Origin: Halostella limicola
Lineage (GTDB): Archaea > Halobacteriota > Halobacteria > Halobacteriales > Natronoarchaeaceae
Length of the DNA stretch: 64,000 nucleotides
Assembly (NCBI RefSeq): GCF_003675875.1
Contig: NZ_RCDI01000001.1
Span: 372,001-436,000 of the forward strand
Reading direction: 5' to 3'
The notes under the pieces were generated by a model. That model was not told the DNA's origin. It made no database searches and was given only the letters and a program-made list of their open reading frames with translations. Made by a program: the position numbers and the translations under genes. This document shows, one piece after another, positions 1-9,930 of the stretch (the stretch's first letter is position 1; each line of letters begins with the position of its first letter).

Positions 1-2700
1 CAGGTACAGCGACACCACGGCCCCGCCGAGGTCGCTCTCCCCGAACTCGACGTCCCCGCCGTAGGCGTCGACGATCCATGCGACGAGCCACAGCCCGAGA
101 CCGCTCGCGTGCTGTAGCGGCGTGATCTCCGCCTCGCCTGTGACGACCTCCCGCTCGTGCTCCGGGATGCCGGCGCCGTCGTCGGCGATCCGGAGCGCGA
201 CCCGGCCGTCCACCGCGTCGTCGATCGACACGCGGACGCGCGGGGCCCCGTCGTCGCCGGACGCGGGGTGGTGCTCGATCGCGTTCTCGAGCAGGTTCTC
301 CACGGCGACGGTGAGGCGCTCGTCGCCGGCGACGCGGGTCTCGATCGGGCCGTCGAAATCGATGACCGCGTCGCCGTACCGCCGCCGGTACCGCGCGACG
401 GCGTCCGCGGCGACGGCGCTCGCGTCGACCCACGACGAGTCCGTCTCCGCCTCCAGCACGTCCTCGGCCTCCCGCGCCTTGTTCGAGAGCGCGACGAGCT
501 CCTCGACGGTCGTGGTCAGCGCGTCGACGTAGTCGGCGACGGTCTCTTTCGTCGCCGCGTCGGCGATCTGCTCCGCGTACCCGACGACGAGGTTCAGGTC
601 GTTGCGGAGGTTGTGTCGCAGGACGCGGTTCAGCACTTGGAGCTGCCGGTGGCGCATCTGCCGGTCGGTGATGTCCGTGTAGATGCCGAACCCGTACAGG
701 TTCTCGTCCTCGTCGCGGTACGGCAGGCCGCGAAACAGGAACTGGCGGGGGCCGTCGGCGGTGAGGCGTCGGATCTCGCGCCGGACTACGCCCTTCTCCC
801 GCGCCTCGTCGTCGAGCGCCCGCGCGTCCCCTCGCTGCTCGGGGAGCAGGATGTGATCGTTGAGCGACTCGCCGATGATCGCTGCGGGGTCGTACCCGAA
901 TACGTCGGCGAACGCCGGGTTGACCGACTGGACGATCGGCTCGCCGTCCCGGAACCGGACCTCGACGACCGCGTCCGGGATGTTGTCGAACAGGAACTCG
1001 AACCGGTTGCGCTCCTCCTCGAGGCGGGTCCGCGCCCGTTCGAGCTCCGAGCGGTCCCGGACCGTGCCGACGGCCCCCTCGAACCCGTCGTCCGCCGGGA
1101 GCAGGGAGAGCTCTATCTCCACCGGGAACTCGTCCCCGGTCGCGGTCGGCATCGTGCTCTCGTAGGTCGCGCCCTCGGGATCGTCCGCCGCGACCATCGT
1201 CCGGACGAGGTCCTCGGCCGCCGCGACGCCCTTCTCGCCGCAGATCTCGCTCGCGTGCTGCCCGACCAGGTCCGCCCGGTCCCTCCCCAGTCGGTCGGCG
1301 AGGGGCTGGGTCACGTTCGTGAGGCGGCCGTCCCCGTCGACGATGAACAGCATGTCCCCCGCGTTCTCGAAGACGGTCTCGAACCGCTCCAGTTCGCGCT
1401 GGCGGTCGATCCGTTCGAGCGCGGCCGCGGCATTCGCGGCGAGCAGGCGGGCCAGTTGCAGGTCGGTCGTGTCGAAGGCGTTCGGCTCGGGCTCGCTGAA
1501 GAGGAGGACGCCGTGCTCGCCGAGCGGCAGGTGGAGCTCGCTCACGAACGGGCTCTCCGGATTGTGCGTCTCCCGCCCGCGGAGGTCGTGGTATACCTTC
1601 GGCTCCCCGGAGCGGTACGCCGCCCACACCAGTCCCTGGCCGCGGTCGAACGCGGGCGGCGCACCGGCCGCGGCTTCGACCTCGTCGGTCCAGACGACGG
1701 GTGCGAGCCGCTCGGAGTCCGGGTCGAACAGGTGGACGCCGACCAGCCGGTGGCCGAGGACGTCCCGGGCGGCGTCGCGCAGGATGGCGCAGGTCTCCTC
1801 GCGGCTCTCGGCTCGCATCATCGCCCGCGTCCGGCGGTGGAGGCGCTCGATCCGCTCGACCCGGCTCGTCCGGTCGAGCGCCGCCGTGGCGCCGGTCGTG
1901 AGCAGCTTCGCCGTCCGTCGGTCCGCCTCGTCGAACGCCGCGGTCGAGCGCGCGCCGATGCTCAGGACGCCGTGTCTCCCGAGCGGGAGCAACAGCAGCG
2001 ACCGGATCGGCCCGTCGCCCGCGTCGTCGATCGTCCGCGCCTCGCCGGTCGCGAACGCCTCGCCGACGTGGCCCTCGCCCGCGTCGTACCCGGAGAGGTC
2101 GCCGACGAGGTCGCGGGTCGCCTCCGTGACGGCGGCGGGTTCGAGCCGTTCGGCCGCCGCGTCGCGCAGGAACACCGCGTTGGTCTCGAACCCGAGGACG
2201 TCGGCGGTCGCCGTCGCGACGCGGTCGGCGACGGCCTCGCGTGACTCCGCCTCGATGAACGAGTTGCTGACAGAGAGCAGGTCCGAGAGGACCCGCTCGC
2301 GATCGGAGGGGTCGGCGCCGCGCCCGACCACCGACGACGCCCGGTCCGCGACGGCGGCGACGCGGTCGGCCACGGTCTCGTCGCCACCGAGCGCGTCTCG
2401 CGGGACGTACTCCGCCACGCCGCGGCGCGTCGCCGCGGCCGCCTCCGCGCCGTCCGCCTCGTCGGCCACCAGCAGGACGGGGACCTCCGGGGCCTGCTCG
2501 CTGACGGCGGCGACGGCGTCGAGGCCGTCCTCCGCCCCTAACTCCGACTCGCAGACCGCGCAGTCCACGTCGAGGCCCTCCAGGCGCTCGCGGGCGGCCG
2601 CGACCGACGACGCGGCGTGGACGATCGCGCCGTCGGGGAACTCGACGGCCGACGCGTCGCCCTTTTGACGAACGTACAACACGTCGGATTCGTGATGCAC
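1..2700 (-). CDS. GAF/PAS sensor histidine kinase (3' end cut by window)
   Basis: Reads in from the right and is truncated at the left edge; 900 codons are visible. Domains in order: a degenerate receiver-like region (about 1-120), two GAF domains (about 135-290 and 310-450), two PAS domains (about 460-580 and 585-690), then the dimerisation helix with the phospho-acceptor in RHNLRND (His696). The HATPase domain follows, with an N box, DDGAGIP and GLGLWLV. No transmembrane segment is seen, so it is probably a cytosolic sensor whose GAF/PAS domains bind ligand or sense redox state. No partner regulator is adjacent. The start chosen is GTG at 2700; no in-frame ATG lies upstream. The long plus-strand frames here are GC-driven shadows. 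Confidence 0.85.
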   Translation of the reverse strand, partial: MHHESDVLYVRQKGDASAVEFPDGAIVHAASSVAAARERLEGLDVDCAVCESELGAEDGLDAVAAVSEQAPEVPVLLVADEADGAEAAAATRRGVAEYVPRDALGGDETVADRVAAVADRASSVVGRGADPSDRERVLSDLLSVSNSFIEAESREAVADRVATATADVLGFETNAVFLRDAAAERLEPAAVTEATRDLVGDLSGYDAGEGHVGEAFATGEARTIDDAGDGPIRSLLLLPLGRHGVLSIGARSTAAFDEADRRTAKLLTTGATAALDRTSRVERIERLHRRTRAMMRAESREETCAILRDAARDVLGHRLVGVHLFDPDSERLAPVVWTDEVEAAAGAPPAFDRGQGLVWAAYRSGEPKVYHDLRGRETHNPESPFVSELHLPLGEHGVLLFSEPEPNAFDTTDLQLARLLAANAAAALERIDRQRELERFETVFENAGDMLFIVDGDGRLTNVTQPLADRLGRDRADLVGQHASEICGEKGVAAAEDLVRTMVAADDPEGATYESTMPTATGDEFPVEIELSLLPADDGFEGAVGTVRDRSELERARTRLEEERNRFEFLFDNIPDAVVEVRFRDGEPIVQSVNPAFADVFGYDPAAIIGESLNDHILLPEQRGDARALDDEAREKGVVRREIRRLTADGPRQFLFRGLPYRDEDENLYGFGIYTDITDRQMRHRQLQVLNRVLRHNLRNDLNLVVGYAEQIADAATKETVADYVDALTTTVEELVALSNKAREAEDVLEAETDSSWVDASAVAADAVARYRRRYGDAVIDFDGPIETRVAGDERLTVAVENLLENAIEHHPASGDDGAPRVRVSIDDAVDGRVALRIADDGAGIPEHEREVVTGEAEITPLQHASGLGLWLVAWIVDAYGGDVEFGESDLGGAVVSLYL

Positions 2701-2825
2701 TATGCCCGGGAATTGATCCGGGCGGCTATGAAACCATCGGCTACATATCCGAAACGTCGGCTCGCCGACGGGGTCGGACCGCCGTCGTGCGAGCGGTCAC
2801 GTCGCCTCCCGGCGGCGCTGCAACA

Positions 2826-2833
2826 CTTATAAG
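2826..2833 (+). promoter_or_regulatory. TATA-like box for the ACT-domain gene
   Basis: CTTATAAG ends 25 nt before the ATG at 2858, the spacing of leaderless haloarchaeal promoters. It supports that start. Confidence 0.55.
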
Positions 2834-2857
2834 ACGAGTTCCCCTGTAGCGGGGGAC

Positions 2858-3361
2858 ATGTTCGACGAGATCATGGAGAAGTTCGAGGGCTCGCCGAGCC
2901 AGCAGGCCGTGATCCGCCTGCTGCTCGAGCGCGGCTTCTCCGTCAACGACGAGGGTCGGGTCGTCTCCGGCGGGATCGAGATCCCGAACACCGGGATCGC
3001 CCGCGAGATCGACGTCGACCGTCGCGTCGTCGACTCCACGACCGACGCCATCCTCGCCGACGACGAGCTCCGCCGCATCTTCCAGAACATCTCCGCCATC
3101 CCGAGCCTGATGGACCTCGCGCCGGTGCTCGACCTCACGGTCCTGACGGTCGCGCCGACGGACGCCGAGCGCGAGGGGATCGTCGCCGAGGTCACCGGCC
3201 GCATCGCCGACCGCGGCATCTCCATCCGGCAGACGATAAGCGAGGACCCCGAGTTCACCGACGAGCCCCGCCTCTACCTCGTCACCGACGGGGAACTGCC
3301 GGGCGACCTGATAAACGAGATCAGCGACATGGAGTTCGTCCGGAAGATCGAGTTGCAGTGA
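2858..3361 (+). CDS. ACT-domain amino-acid-binding regulator
   Basis: A 167-residue soluble protein. The C-terminal part (about residues 80-165; LDLTVLTVAPTDAEREGIVA...) has the beta-alpha-beta pattern of ACT domains, which bind amino acids and control metabolic enzymes or transcription. The N-terminal 75 residues (SPSQQAVIRLLLERGFSV) look like a winged-helix or helical regulatory part. It resembles the archaeal group of ACT proteins called regulators of amino-acid metabolism. The ligand cannot be told from sequence. A TATA-like box 25 nt upstream supports the ATG start. It stands alone, ahead of an unrelated membrane gene. Confidence 0.75.
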   Translation: MFDEIMEKFEGSPSQQAVIRLLLERGFSVNDEGRVVSGGIEIPNTGIAREIDVDRRVVDSTTDAILADDELRRIFQNISAIPSLMDLAPVLDLTVLTVAPTDAEREGIVAEVTGRIADRGISIRQTISEDPEFTDEPRLYLVTDGELPGDLINEISDMEFVRKIELQ

Positions 3362-3432
3362 CCCGCCGGCCGTGTAACGGTCGACCGGCGACGGATCGAC
3401 GCGCTATTCACGCGCCCCCCGATAGATTCGAT

Positions 3433-3933
3433 ATGGAACGGCGGACGCGAAACGCCCTGGAGTCCGCGGGCGTGCTCATGGCCTCGCTCACCGGCGGCCT
3501 CCACCTGATGATCGGGATCGAACGCCTCACGTTCTACCTGATGGCCGCCCGTCCCTTCACCGACGTCCGCCAGCCCCTCTTCGTGCTCTCGGGCGTCGCC
3601 ATCTTCCTCGGGATCACGCTGTGGTACCGCGGCCTCCGGCGCGACGTCGTCTACGGCGCCGGCATCCTGCTCATGCTCGGCTACGTCGTTGGCTGGCTGC
3701 TTCTGGGCGGCCACGGGAGCAACTACGCCTGGGAGGCCGGCGGTCACCACGCCGCGAGCCCGCTCGTCACCCTGATCGACCACCTCACCGGCGACATTTA
3801 CCTGTTCGCGACGAAGGTGACCGAGACGGCGCTGCTCGGCATCCTCTCGGTGCTTTTGTACGACGAACTGACGCGGGACGACGCGGACGAGGACGGCGAC
3901 GACGCGGACGCCGACGACGCGAACCCCACATGA
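3433..3933 (+). CDS. conserved haloarchaeal membrane protein
   Basis: 166 residues with about four hydrophobic segments (residues ~12-32, 47-62, 72-92, 118-140) and a very acidic C-terminal tail (DDADEDGDDADADDA), probably cytoplasmic. A histidine-rich loop (GGHHAASP) lies between segments 3 and 4. No family with a known function is recognised. The ATG at 3433 was chosen because an upstream extension would be non-hydrophobic and Arg/Pro-rich. Its stop overlaps the start of the next gene (ATGA), so the two are probably co-translated. Confidence 0.65.
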   Translation: MERRTRNALESAGVLMASLTGGLHLMIGIERLTFYLMAARPFTDVRQPLFVLSGVAIFLGITLWYRGLRRDVVYGAGILLMLGYVVGWLLLGGHGSNYAWEAGGHHAASPLVTLIDHLTGDIYLFATKVTETALLGILSVLLYDELTRDDADEDGDDADADDANPT

Positions 3934-4526
3934 CCGCCGAAACGTACCGCACCGTCGCCGAGCGGGCCAGCGCCGCCTTCGAGGTGCAGGGCTCGGAGTT
4001 CATCGGCCACGTCACCCCCGTCGCGGACGTGGCCGAGGCGGAGGTCTTCGTCGAGGAGGTGCGCGAGGAGTACGCCGACGCGACGCACAACGTCCCCGCG
4101 TACCGCGTCCGCGCCGACCCGTTCCGCGAGTGGTCGAGCGACGACGGCGAGCCGACGGGGTCGGCGGGCAAGCCGGCGCTGAACGTGCTCCAGCAGAACG
4201 ACGTGGAGAACGTCGCGGTCGTCGTCACCCGGTACTACGGCGGGACGAACCTCGGCGTCGGCGGCCTCGCGCGGGCCTACTCCCGCGCCGTCAAGGACGT
4301 GCTGGACGAGGCGGGCGTCGTCGAGCGCGAGCCGCACGAGACGGTCGCCGTCACGGTCGACTACGACGACTCCGGGACGGTCCGCGGGCTGTTAGAGAGC
4401 GCCGGCGTCGAGTTCGACGCCGACTACGCGGAGCGCGTCCGGTTCGAGGCGCGGGTCCCCGTCGCGGAGGCCGACGACCTGCGCGACCGCATCCGGAGCG
4501 CGACGAGCGGGCGGGCGGACCCGTAG
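3930..4526 (+). CDS. IMPACT/YigZ family protein (UPF0029)
   Basis: 198 residues. The N-terminal UPF0029 fold is clear: SEFIGHVTPV, then DDGEPTGSAGKPALNVL, then VVVTRYYGGTNLGVGGLARAY, which are the family signatures. A C-terminal DUF1949-like ferredoxin-fold domain follows (about 130-195; VTVDYDDSGTVRGLLE). In eukaryotes IMPACT modulates GCN2; the prokaryotic role is unsettled, possibly nucleic-acid binding. The start ATG overlaps the stop of the membrane-protein gene by 4 nt, indicating an operon. Confidence 0.85.
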   Translation: MTAETYRTVAERASAAFEVQGSEFIGHVTPVADVAEAEVFVEEVREEYADATHNVPAYRVRADPFREWSSDDGEPTGSAGKPALNVLQQNDVENVAVVVTRYYGGTNLGVGGLARAYSRAVKDVLDEAGVVEREPHETVAVTVDYDDSGTVRGLLESAGVEFDADYAERVRFEARVPVAEADDLRDRIRSATSGRADP

Positions 4527-4583
4527 GGTCGCCGCGCCTTCCGGCACGTCAAGGCATAACCCGTCCGGCGTCGGAACGACCCC

Positions 4584-6602
4584 ATGGAGACCATCGACGC
4601 GAACGACTACCGCGATCTGGCGAAGGTGTCCGACCCGCGCGTCTCGCCGGGCGGCGAGCGGGTCGCCTTCGTCCGAACGGTCCCGGACGACGACGAGGAG
4701 TACGAGGCGACGGTGTACGTCGTCCCCCTCGGCGGCGGCGACGCGCGACGGTTCACCGTGAGCGACGGCGTCGACGCGGACCCCCGGTGGAGCCCCTCGG
4801 GCGACAGGCTGGCGTTCGCCAGCACGCGCGGGGAGGGCGATCGCCAGCAGCTGTGGGTGATGCCCGCCGACGGCGGGGAGGCCCGGCGGGTCACCAGCGT
4901 GGTCGGCGACGTGTCGAGCGTCGCGTGGGGGCCGGACGGTGACCGAATCGCCTTCACTCAGCGGGTGAGCGACGCGGACCGCGAGGCCGGGCGGGATCGC
5001 GACGCCGACCCGGAGTACGACCCCGACCCGCCGGACCCGCGGGTGATCGACCGGACGGTGTACCGCGCCGCGGAGGAGTACGCCGACGGCCGGCGCTCGC
5101 AGGTGTACCTGCTCGACCTCGCCGACGAGTCGGTCGCGGCGGTGACGACGGCCGACCGGGACGCCGTCTCGCCGACGTGGGGCGACGCGGGGACGCTGTA
5201 CTACGCTCGGAAGCGGGGCGAGGACCCGGACGACAGCGTCGAGTGGGACCTGGTCGCGCACGACGTTTCGGCCGACGAGGCGGAGACGGTCGGCGAGACG
5301 TCGGGCTGGCAACCTCGCCTCGCGGCGACCGGCGACGGCCGTCTCGCGCACACGTACACGCCGGCGGAGCGCGCGTCGATGCGACAAACGGAGGTGCGAG
5401 TCATCGACGGCGCGGGGAGCGACTCCGCGACCCTCACCGCCGACCTCGACCGGACGGTCGAGCGGGAGTCGGGGCTCCACTGGGACGCCGACGGGGAGCG
5501 CGTCTACTTCCTGACGCCGGACGAGGGGTCGGTCGTCCTCCGGCGCGTCCGGGCCGACGGGAGCGAGGACGCCGAGGTGGTCGCCGGCGAGGGCGGCCAC
5601 GTCGCGGCGGCGTCGGTCGGCGAGGACGTGGTGGCGTACGTTCAGAGCGAGTGGGACCACCCCGGCGACGTGTTCGCGACGACGCCCGCGGGGGCGGAGC
5701 GCCGCCGCCTCACCCGGATCAACGCCGACTACCTCGACGGCCGGGCGGTCGCACAGCCCGAGGAGGTCCGGTTCGAGCGCGACGGGACGGAGCTACAGGG
5801 CTGGCTGCTGACTCCGCCCGGCGCGGACGGCGGGGAGTACCCGCTGGTCGTCGAGGTCCACGGCGGCCCGCACGCGATGTGGTCGACCGGCGGGACGGTG
5901 TGGCACGAGTTCCAGACGCTCGCCGCCCGCGGCTACGCCGTGTTCTGGTGCAACCCGCGCGGGTCGACGGGGTACGGCGAGGCGTTCGCCGAGGCGATCG
6001 CGGGCGACTGGGGCGACGTGACGCTCGGCGACGTGCTCGCGGGCGTCGACGAGACGATCGACCGCGACGCAGTCGACGCCGACCGGCAGTTCGTCACCGG
6101 CGGCAGCTTCGGCGGCTACCTGACGGCGTGGGCGCTCGCAGAGACCGACCGGTTCGACGCCGGCGTCGCCCAGCGCGGGGTGTACGACCTCGTCTCCTTC
6201 TACGGGTCGTCGGACGCCTACCGGCTCGTCGAGTGGGAGTTCGACGCGGTGCCGTGGGCGGACCCCGAGACGCTGTACGAGCACTCGCCGGCGGTCCGCG
6301 CCGACGGTATCGACGCGCCGACGCTCGTGCTCCACGCCGACCGGGACTACCGGGTGCCGGCCGGCGGCGCGGAACTGCTCTACCGGACGCTCCGCAAGCG
6401 CGGCGTCGACACCCGGATGGTGCGGTACCCGCGCGAGGGCCACGAGCTCTCCCGGAGCGGCGAACCGGCCCACGTCGTCGACCGCATCGAACGCATCGCG
6501 CGCTGGTTCGACGGCTACGGCGGGGCCGACGTTCCGCCGGCGCTGGAGCGGGAGCGGAACGCGGGACTGTCGGCCGAGAACGAGAGCGTCGAGAACGAGT
6601 AA
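4584..6602 (+). CDS. S9 family serine peptidase (acylaminoacyl-peptidase-like)
   Basis: 672 residues. The N-terminal ~390 residues form a beta-propeller of TolB/WD-like repeats (for example DPRWSPSGDRLAFAS). The C-terminal alpha/beta-hydrolase carries the GGSFGG nucleophile elbow with Ser508, the acid in HADRDYRVP (Asp588) and His620 in GHELS. This is the prolyl-oligopeptidase/acylaminoacyl-peptidase architecture, which cleaves short peptides entering the propeller. There is no signal peptide, so it is likely cytosolic and involved in peptide turnover. It appears monocistronic, converging on the TRAP operon. Confidence 0.92.
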   Translation: METIDANDYRDLAKVSDPRVSPGGERVAFVRTVPDDDEEYEATVYVVPLGGGDARRFTVSDGVDADPRWSPSGDRLAFASTRGEGDRQQLWVMPADGGEARRVTSVVGDVSSVAWGPDGDRIAFTQRVSDADREAGRDRDADPEYDPDPPDPRVIDRTVYRAAEEYADGRRSQVYLLDLADESVAAVTTADRDAVSPTWGDAGTLYYARKRGEDPDDSVEWDLVAHDVSADEAETVGETSGWQPRLAATGDGRLAHTYTPAERASMRQTEVRVIDGAGSDSATLTADLDRTVERESGLHWDADGERVYFLTPDEGSVVLRRVRADGSEDAEVVAGEGGHVAAASVGEDVVAYVQSEWDHPGDVFATTPAGAERRRLTRINADYLDGRAVAQPEEVRFERDGTELQGWLLTPPGADGGEYPLVVEVHGGPHAMWSTGGTVWHEFQTLAARGYAVFWCNPRGSTGYGEAFAEAIAGDWGDVTLGDVLAGVDETIDRDAVDADRQFVTGGSFGGYLTAWALAETDRFDAGVAQRGVYDLVSFYGSSDAYRLVEWEFDAVPWADPETLYEHSPAVRADGIDAPTLVLHADRDYRVPAGGAELLYRTLRKRGVDTRMVRYPREGHELSRSGEPAHVVDRIERIARWFDGYGGADVPPALERERNAGLSAENESVENE

Positions 6603-6627
6603 GGGGTCGCGGTGGACCGGTGGCCGG

Positions 6628-9408
6628 TCAGGCGGCCGGCGCCGCCGCCTCCTCCGCTCGCTCCTCGTCCATCGCACGGCGGTTCCGTACGGTCAGCGCG
6701 GCGAACACCGCGAAGCCGACGGCCCGGAGCGACAGGTCGACGAGGAGGGGGTCGGCGGCGATCCGCAGGTTCATCAGCCCGAGGATCCCCTGTGCGGCGT
6801 CGAACAGCGCCAGCGGCGCCATCAGCAGGAGCGACGCCGCGGCGAGCAGCGCCCGGGTGGACCGCGAGACGGTGGTGTAGTAGTAGCCGATCACCGTCGG
6901 GCCGAGCGCGACGACGCCGAGGAACATCGCGATCACCGGGATCACGACCTCGGGGACGAAGAAGCCGAGGTCGGCCACGTCCGCCCATCCGACGACCGAC
7001 GCCTCGCCGCCGCTCCCAGTGACCCGCAGGAGCAGGATCCCGGGCGCGAACATGAAGGCGAACGGGACGATCGCCTTGTTCAGCGACAGGGTGAACGCCT
7101 TGACGCCCGTCTCGAACTGGTCGGACTTCGCGACGCCGGAGGCGGCGTACGCGGCCACGGCCACCGGCGGCGTGATGTCGGCGATGACGCCGAAGTAGAG
7201 GATGAACAGGTGCGCGGCGAGGATCGGCAGGCCGGCCTGCGAGATGGCCCCGCCGAGCATCGAGACGAGGATGATGTACGTCACGGTCGTCGGCATCCCC
7301 ATCCCGAGGATGATCGAGGAGACGGCGGTCAGCAGCAGCAGGAGGACGGTCGACCCGCCGCTGGCTTCGAGGATCACCTGCGTCAGGTTCGGGCCGAGGC
7401 CGCTGACGCCGATGACGCCGGGGATGACGCCCGCGGCGGCGACGGCGACGACGACCGCGGTCGCCGTCCGCGCGCCGGCGTCCATCGCCTTGACGACGAA
7501 CGCCCCCACGCGGAACGCCCGGTTGTCGGCGAGGCGCTCGCGGGAGAGCGCGCCGGCGGCGCGCTCGGACGCGTTATCGACCGCCGGGTCGAGTTCGAGC
7601 AGCGGCGAGTCGCCGTGCGGACGGGCCAAGAGCATCGCGAGGCTGACGAACAGCGTGATCCACGATAGCTGCTGGAGCGCGGCGCCGAGCGCCTCGGTCG
7701 CCGGCAGGCCGCCCGAGGCCGCCCCCGTCGCGACCGTCGCCAGCGCGCCGAGGGGGTCGGTGCCGGCGACGGCGTACGACGCGAACGTGAGCGCGAACAG
7801 CGCCGCGATGCCGCCCAGGAGCGGTCCCCGTTCGCGCTTCGAGTACGCGGCCGCGAAGGCGATGAGCGCCGTGATCGCCACGAGCGAGAACCACGCGGCG
7901 CGGTCGATCGTCAGCCGGTCGATCAGGATGTAGTACAGCAGGACCCCGATCGGCAGGAGGTAGAACCACCCGCGCTTCAGGTGGTCGCGGACCTCGACGA
8001 TCTCCTCGTCGCCGACCCCGGAGATGCCCTCCTGTGACGCCTTCAGGTGGACCATCACCCAGACGCCGAAGAAGAACACGATGGCGGGGATGGTCGCGGC
8101 GATGATCACCTCGGCGTACGGGATGCCGGTGAACTCGACGATGAGGAACGCGGCCGCGCCCATCACCGGCGGGAGGATCTGGCCGCCGGAGGAAGCGGAG
8201 GCCTCGACCGCGCCGGAGAACTCGGGGTCGTACCCCGTGCGCTTCATCAGCGGGATGGTGAACGCGCCCGTCGTGACCGTGTTCGCGATCGACGAGCCGC
8301 TGATCGTCCCCATGAAGCCGCTGGCGATGATGCTCGCCTTCGCCGGCCCGCCCTTCCGGCGGCCCGTGAGGCCGTACGCGAGCTCGATGAACCACTGGCC
8401 CGCGCCGCTCATCTCCAGGAACGCGCCGAAGAGGATGAACACGAAGATGAAGGCGACGCTCACCCGGACCGGGACGCCGAAGATGCCCTCGGTCGTGTAC
8501 CAGAGGTTCCGGACGATCTGCTCCCAGCCGAGCTCCTTGATGGAGAAGACGCCGATGAAGGGGAGCTTGACGTCCGGGATCACGACCCTGAACAGGCCGA
8601 GGTTCACGGCGAAGCCGATCCGCCCGTCGCCGGGGATCAGGTAGCCCCACCGGGCGTAGACGACGAAGGTTCCGACGATGGTCATCAGGTAGAACCCGAG
8701 CGCCCGCCGCGTCGCCTCGAGCACGAGCAGGATGCCGAGCGCGCCGAGCAGGAACGCGGCCGACCGCGATTCGAGCGGGAGACCGAGCGCCGACAGGAGC
8801 GCCACGGGGGCCTCCAGGAGCGGGGCGATCTCGGCGATCGTCTCCCCGCGCTGGAGGCCGAACACGCGCATCGTTCGGATCTCCTCGAACCGGGTGATCA
8901 TGTACACCGGCGCGAGCGCGGTCGCGACGATCATGAGCACGTCGACCGGCGTGATGCGGTCGCGGTCGGCGTCGAGCGCCAACCAGCGTACCGCGTCGGT
9001 GATCCGCTCGACGGCCCCCGTCACCGGGTGGTCAGCGCCCGCGCGCTCGCGGACGAACGGCGGGATCCGCCCCAGCCGCCGCGCGAGGAAGCCCTCGCCG
9101 GTGCTCGTCGGGAACAGCAGGAAGGTGAGCACCAGCGCGAACGCCACGTGGATCGAGTGTGTCTGGAGCGACTGGAGCGAGATGAGGTGGATCTCCTCGC
9201 CGGTGAACGGCACCGGGAGCGCGACCCGCGAGCTCCGGGCCGCGAGATAGAGCTGGAACACCGAGAACGCGATGGCGATCGCCGAGACGACGAGCGTCGC
9301 GACGCCCGAAAGCGATCGCTTCCGCTCGATCTCCTCGATGAGTTCCTGCTGCTCTTCTTCGGGAACCGGTTCGTCGGTACCGACGCCGCCTGTCGTATCG
9401 CTGGTCAT
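6628..9408 (-). CDS. TAXI-type TRAP transporter, fused permease (DctQM)
   Basis: 926 residues, mostly membrane-spanning. The small-subunit-like N-terminal part is fused to a large DctM-type permease (GTISGSSIANTVTTGAFTIP and GMGMPTTVTYIILV are permease signature loops). A soluble insertion (about 595-640) separates two halves of the permease. Such fused permeases take up organic acids using an ion gradient with a TAXI binding protein. It is the last gene of a three-gene operon with the DUF1850 protein (3-nt gap) and the binding protein. The substrate is unknown. Confidence 0.92.
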   Translation of the reverse strand: MTSDTTGGVGTDEPVPEEEQQELIEEIERKRSLSGVATLVVSAIAIAFSVFQLYLAARSSRVALPVPFTGEEIHLISLQSLQTHSIHVAFALVLTFLLFPTSTGEGFLARRLGRIPPFVRERAGADHPVTGAVERITDAVRWLALDADRDRITPVDVLMIVATALAPVYMITRFEEIRTMRVFGLQRGETIAEIAPLLEAPVALLSALGLPLESRSAAFLLGALGILLVLEATRRALGFYLMTIVGTFVVYARWGYLIPGDGRIGFAVNLGLFRVVIPDVKLPFIGVFSIKELGWEQIVRNLWYTTEGIFGVPVRVSVAFIFVFILFGAFLEMSGAGQWFIELAYGLTGRRKGGPAKASIIASGFMGTISGSSIANTVTTGAFTIPLMKRTGYDPEFSGAVEASASSGGQILPPVMGAAAFLIVEFTGIPYAEVIIAATIPAIVFFFGVWVMVHLKASQEGISGVGDEEIVEVRDHLKRGWFYLLPIGVLLYYILIDRLTIDRAAWFSLVAITALIAFAAAYSKRERGPLLGGIAALFALTFASYAVAGTDPLGALATVATGAASGGLPATEALGAALQQLSWITLFVSLAMLLARPHGDSPLLELDPAVDNASERAAGALSRERLADNRAFRVGAFVVKAMDAGARTATAVVVAVAAAGVIPGVIGVSGLGPNLTQVILEASGGSTVLLLLLTAVSSIILGMGMPTTVTYIILVSMLGGAISQAGLPILAAHLFILYFGVIADITPPVAVAAYAASGVAKSDQFETGVKAFTLSLNKAIVPFAFMFAPGILLLRVTGSGGEASVVGWADVADLGFFVPEVVIPVIAMFLGVVALGPTVIGYYYTTVSRSTRALLAAASLLLMAPLALFDAAQGILGLMNLRIAADPLLVDLSLRAVGFAVFAALTVRNRRAMDEERAEEAAAPAA

Positions 9409-9411
9409 AGT

Positions 9412-9918
9412 TCAGAGATTCAAATAGTCCGCGACGATCCCGACGGTCGTTCGGCGCTCGACGGTGAACACCACGGCGCTGTCGGAAGACAGCGCGACGA
9501 GGTCGTGGCGCTCGCCGTCGACGACGAGTTCGTGGCCCGCGACCGGGCCGGGGTTGACGACGAGTCGCTCGTACGACCGATCCGGATCGAAGACGAACGA
9601 GCCGTTTTCGCGCGTTACCTCCTGATTCGCGGGGAGCCCCGCGCCGTACGAGGAGAACTCCATGCGGACGTTGTCGAGCTCCGTCCCGCGGACCTCGTAG
9701 GCGTCCACGACCGGCGTCTTCTCGACGCTGTGCGTGTACTCTATCACGACCGGCGTCCCGTCGTCGACCGGTTCGGTGAGCAGTCGCTCACCCGTGTCCG
9801 CGTCCCGGACGACGAGCGCCCTGTCGACCGGAACCGTCGCCGCGGCGGCGACGGTCCCCGCGGTCACGCAGAGGAGCACGAGCGCGGCGACGAGCGTCCG
9901 GCGCTGGGCCACTCCCAT
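9412..9918 (-). CDS. DUF1850 protein of the TAXI-TRAP operon
   Basis: 168 residues. An N-terminal hydrophobic segment (about 8-28) acts as a signal or anchor, followed by an extracellular beta-rich domain with TEPVDDGTPVVIEYTHSVEKTPV, a pattern typical of DUF1850. These proteins sit beside TAXI-type TRAP transporters and probably assist the binding protein or permease outside the cell. The position between binding protein and fused permease, with gaps of 12 and 3 nt, agrees. The exact function is not established. Confidence 0.85.
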   Translation of the reverse strand: MGVAQRRTLVAALVLLCVTAGTVAAAATVPVDRALVVRDADTGERLLTEPVDDGTPVVIEYTHSVEKTPVVDAYEVRGTELDNVRMEFSSYGAGLPANQEVTRENGSFVFDPDRSYERLVVNPGPVAGHELVVDGERHDLVALSSDSAVVFTVERRTTVGIVADYLNL

Positions 9919-9930
9919 TGCGACGCGTCG

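Noticed and set aside
157-2244. 695-codon plus-strand open frame
   Set aside because: Antisense shadow of the histidine kinase, with Arg/Val/Asp-rich composition typical of GC-rich reverse frames and no domains.
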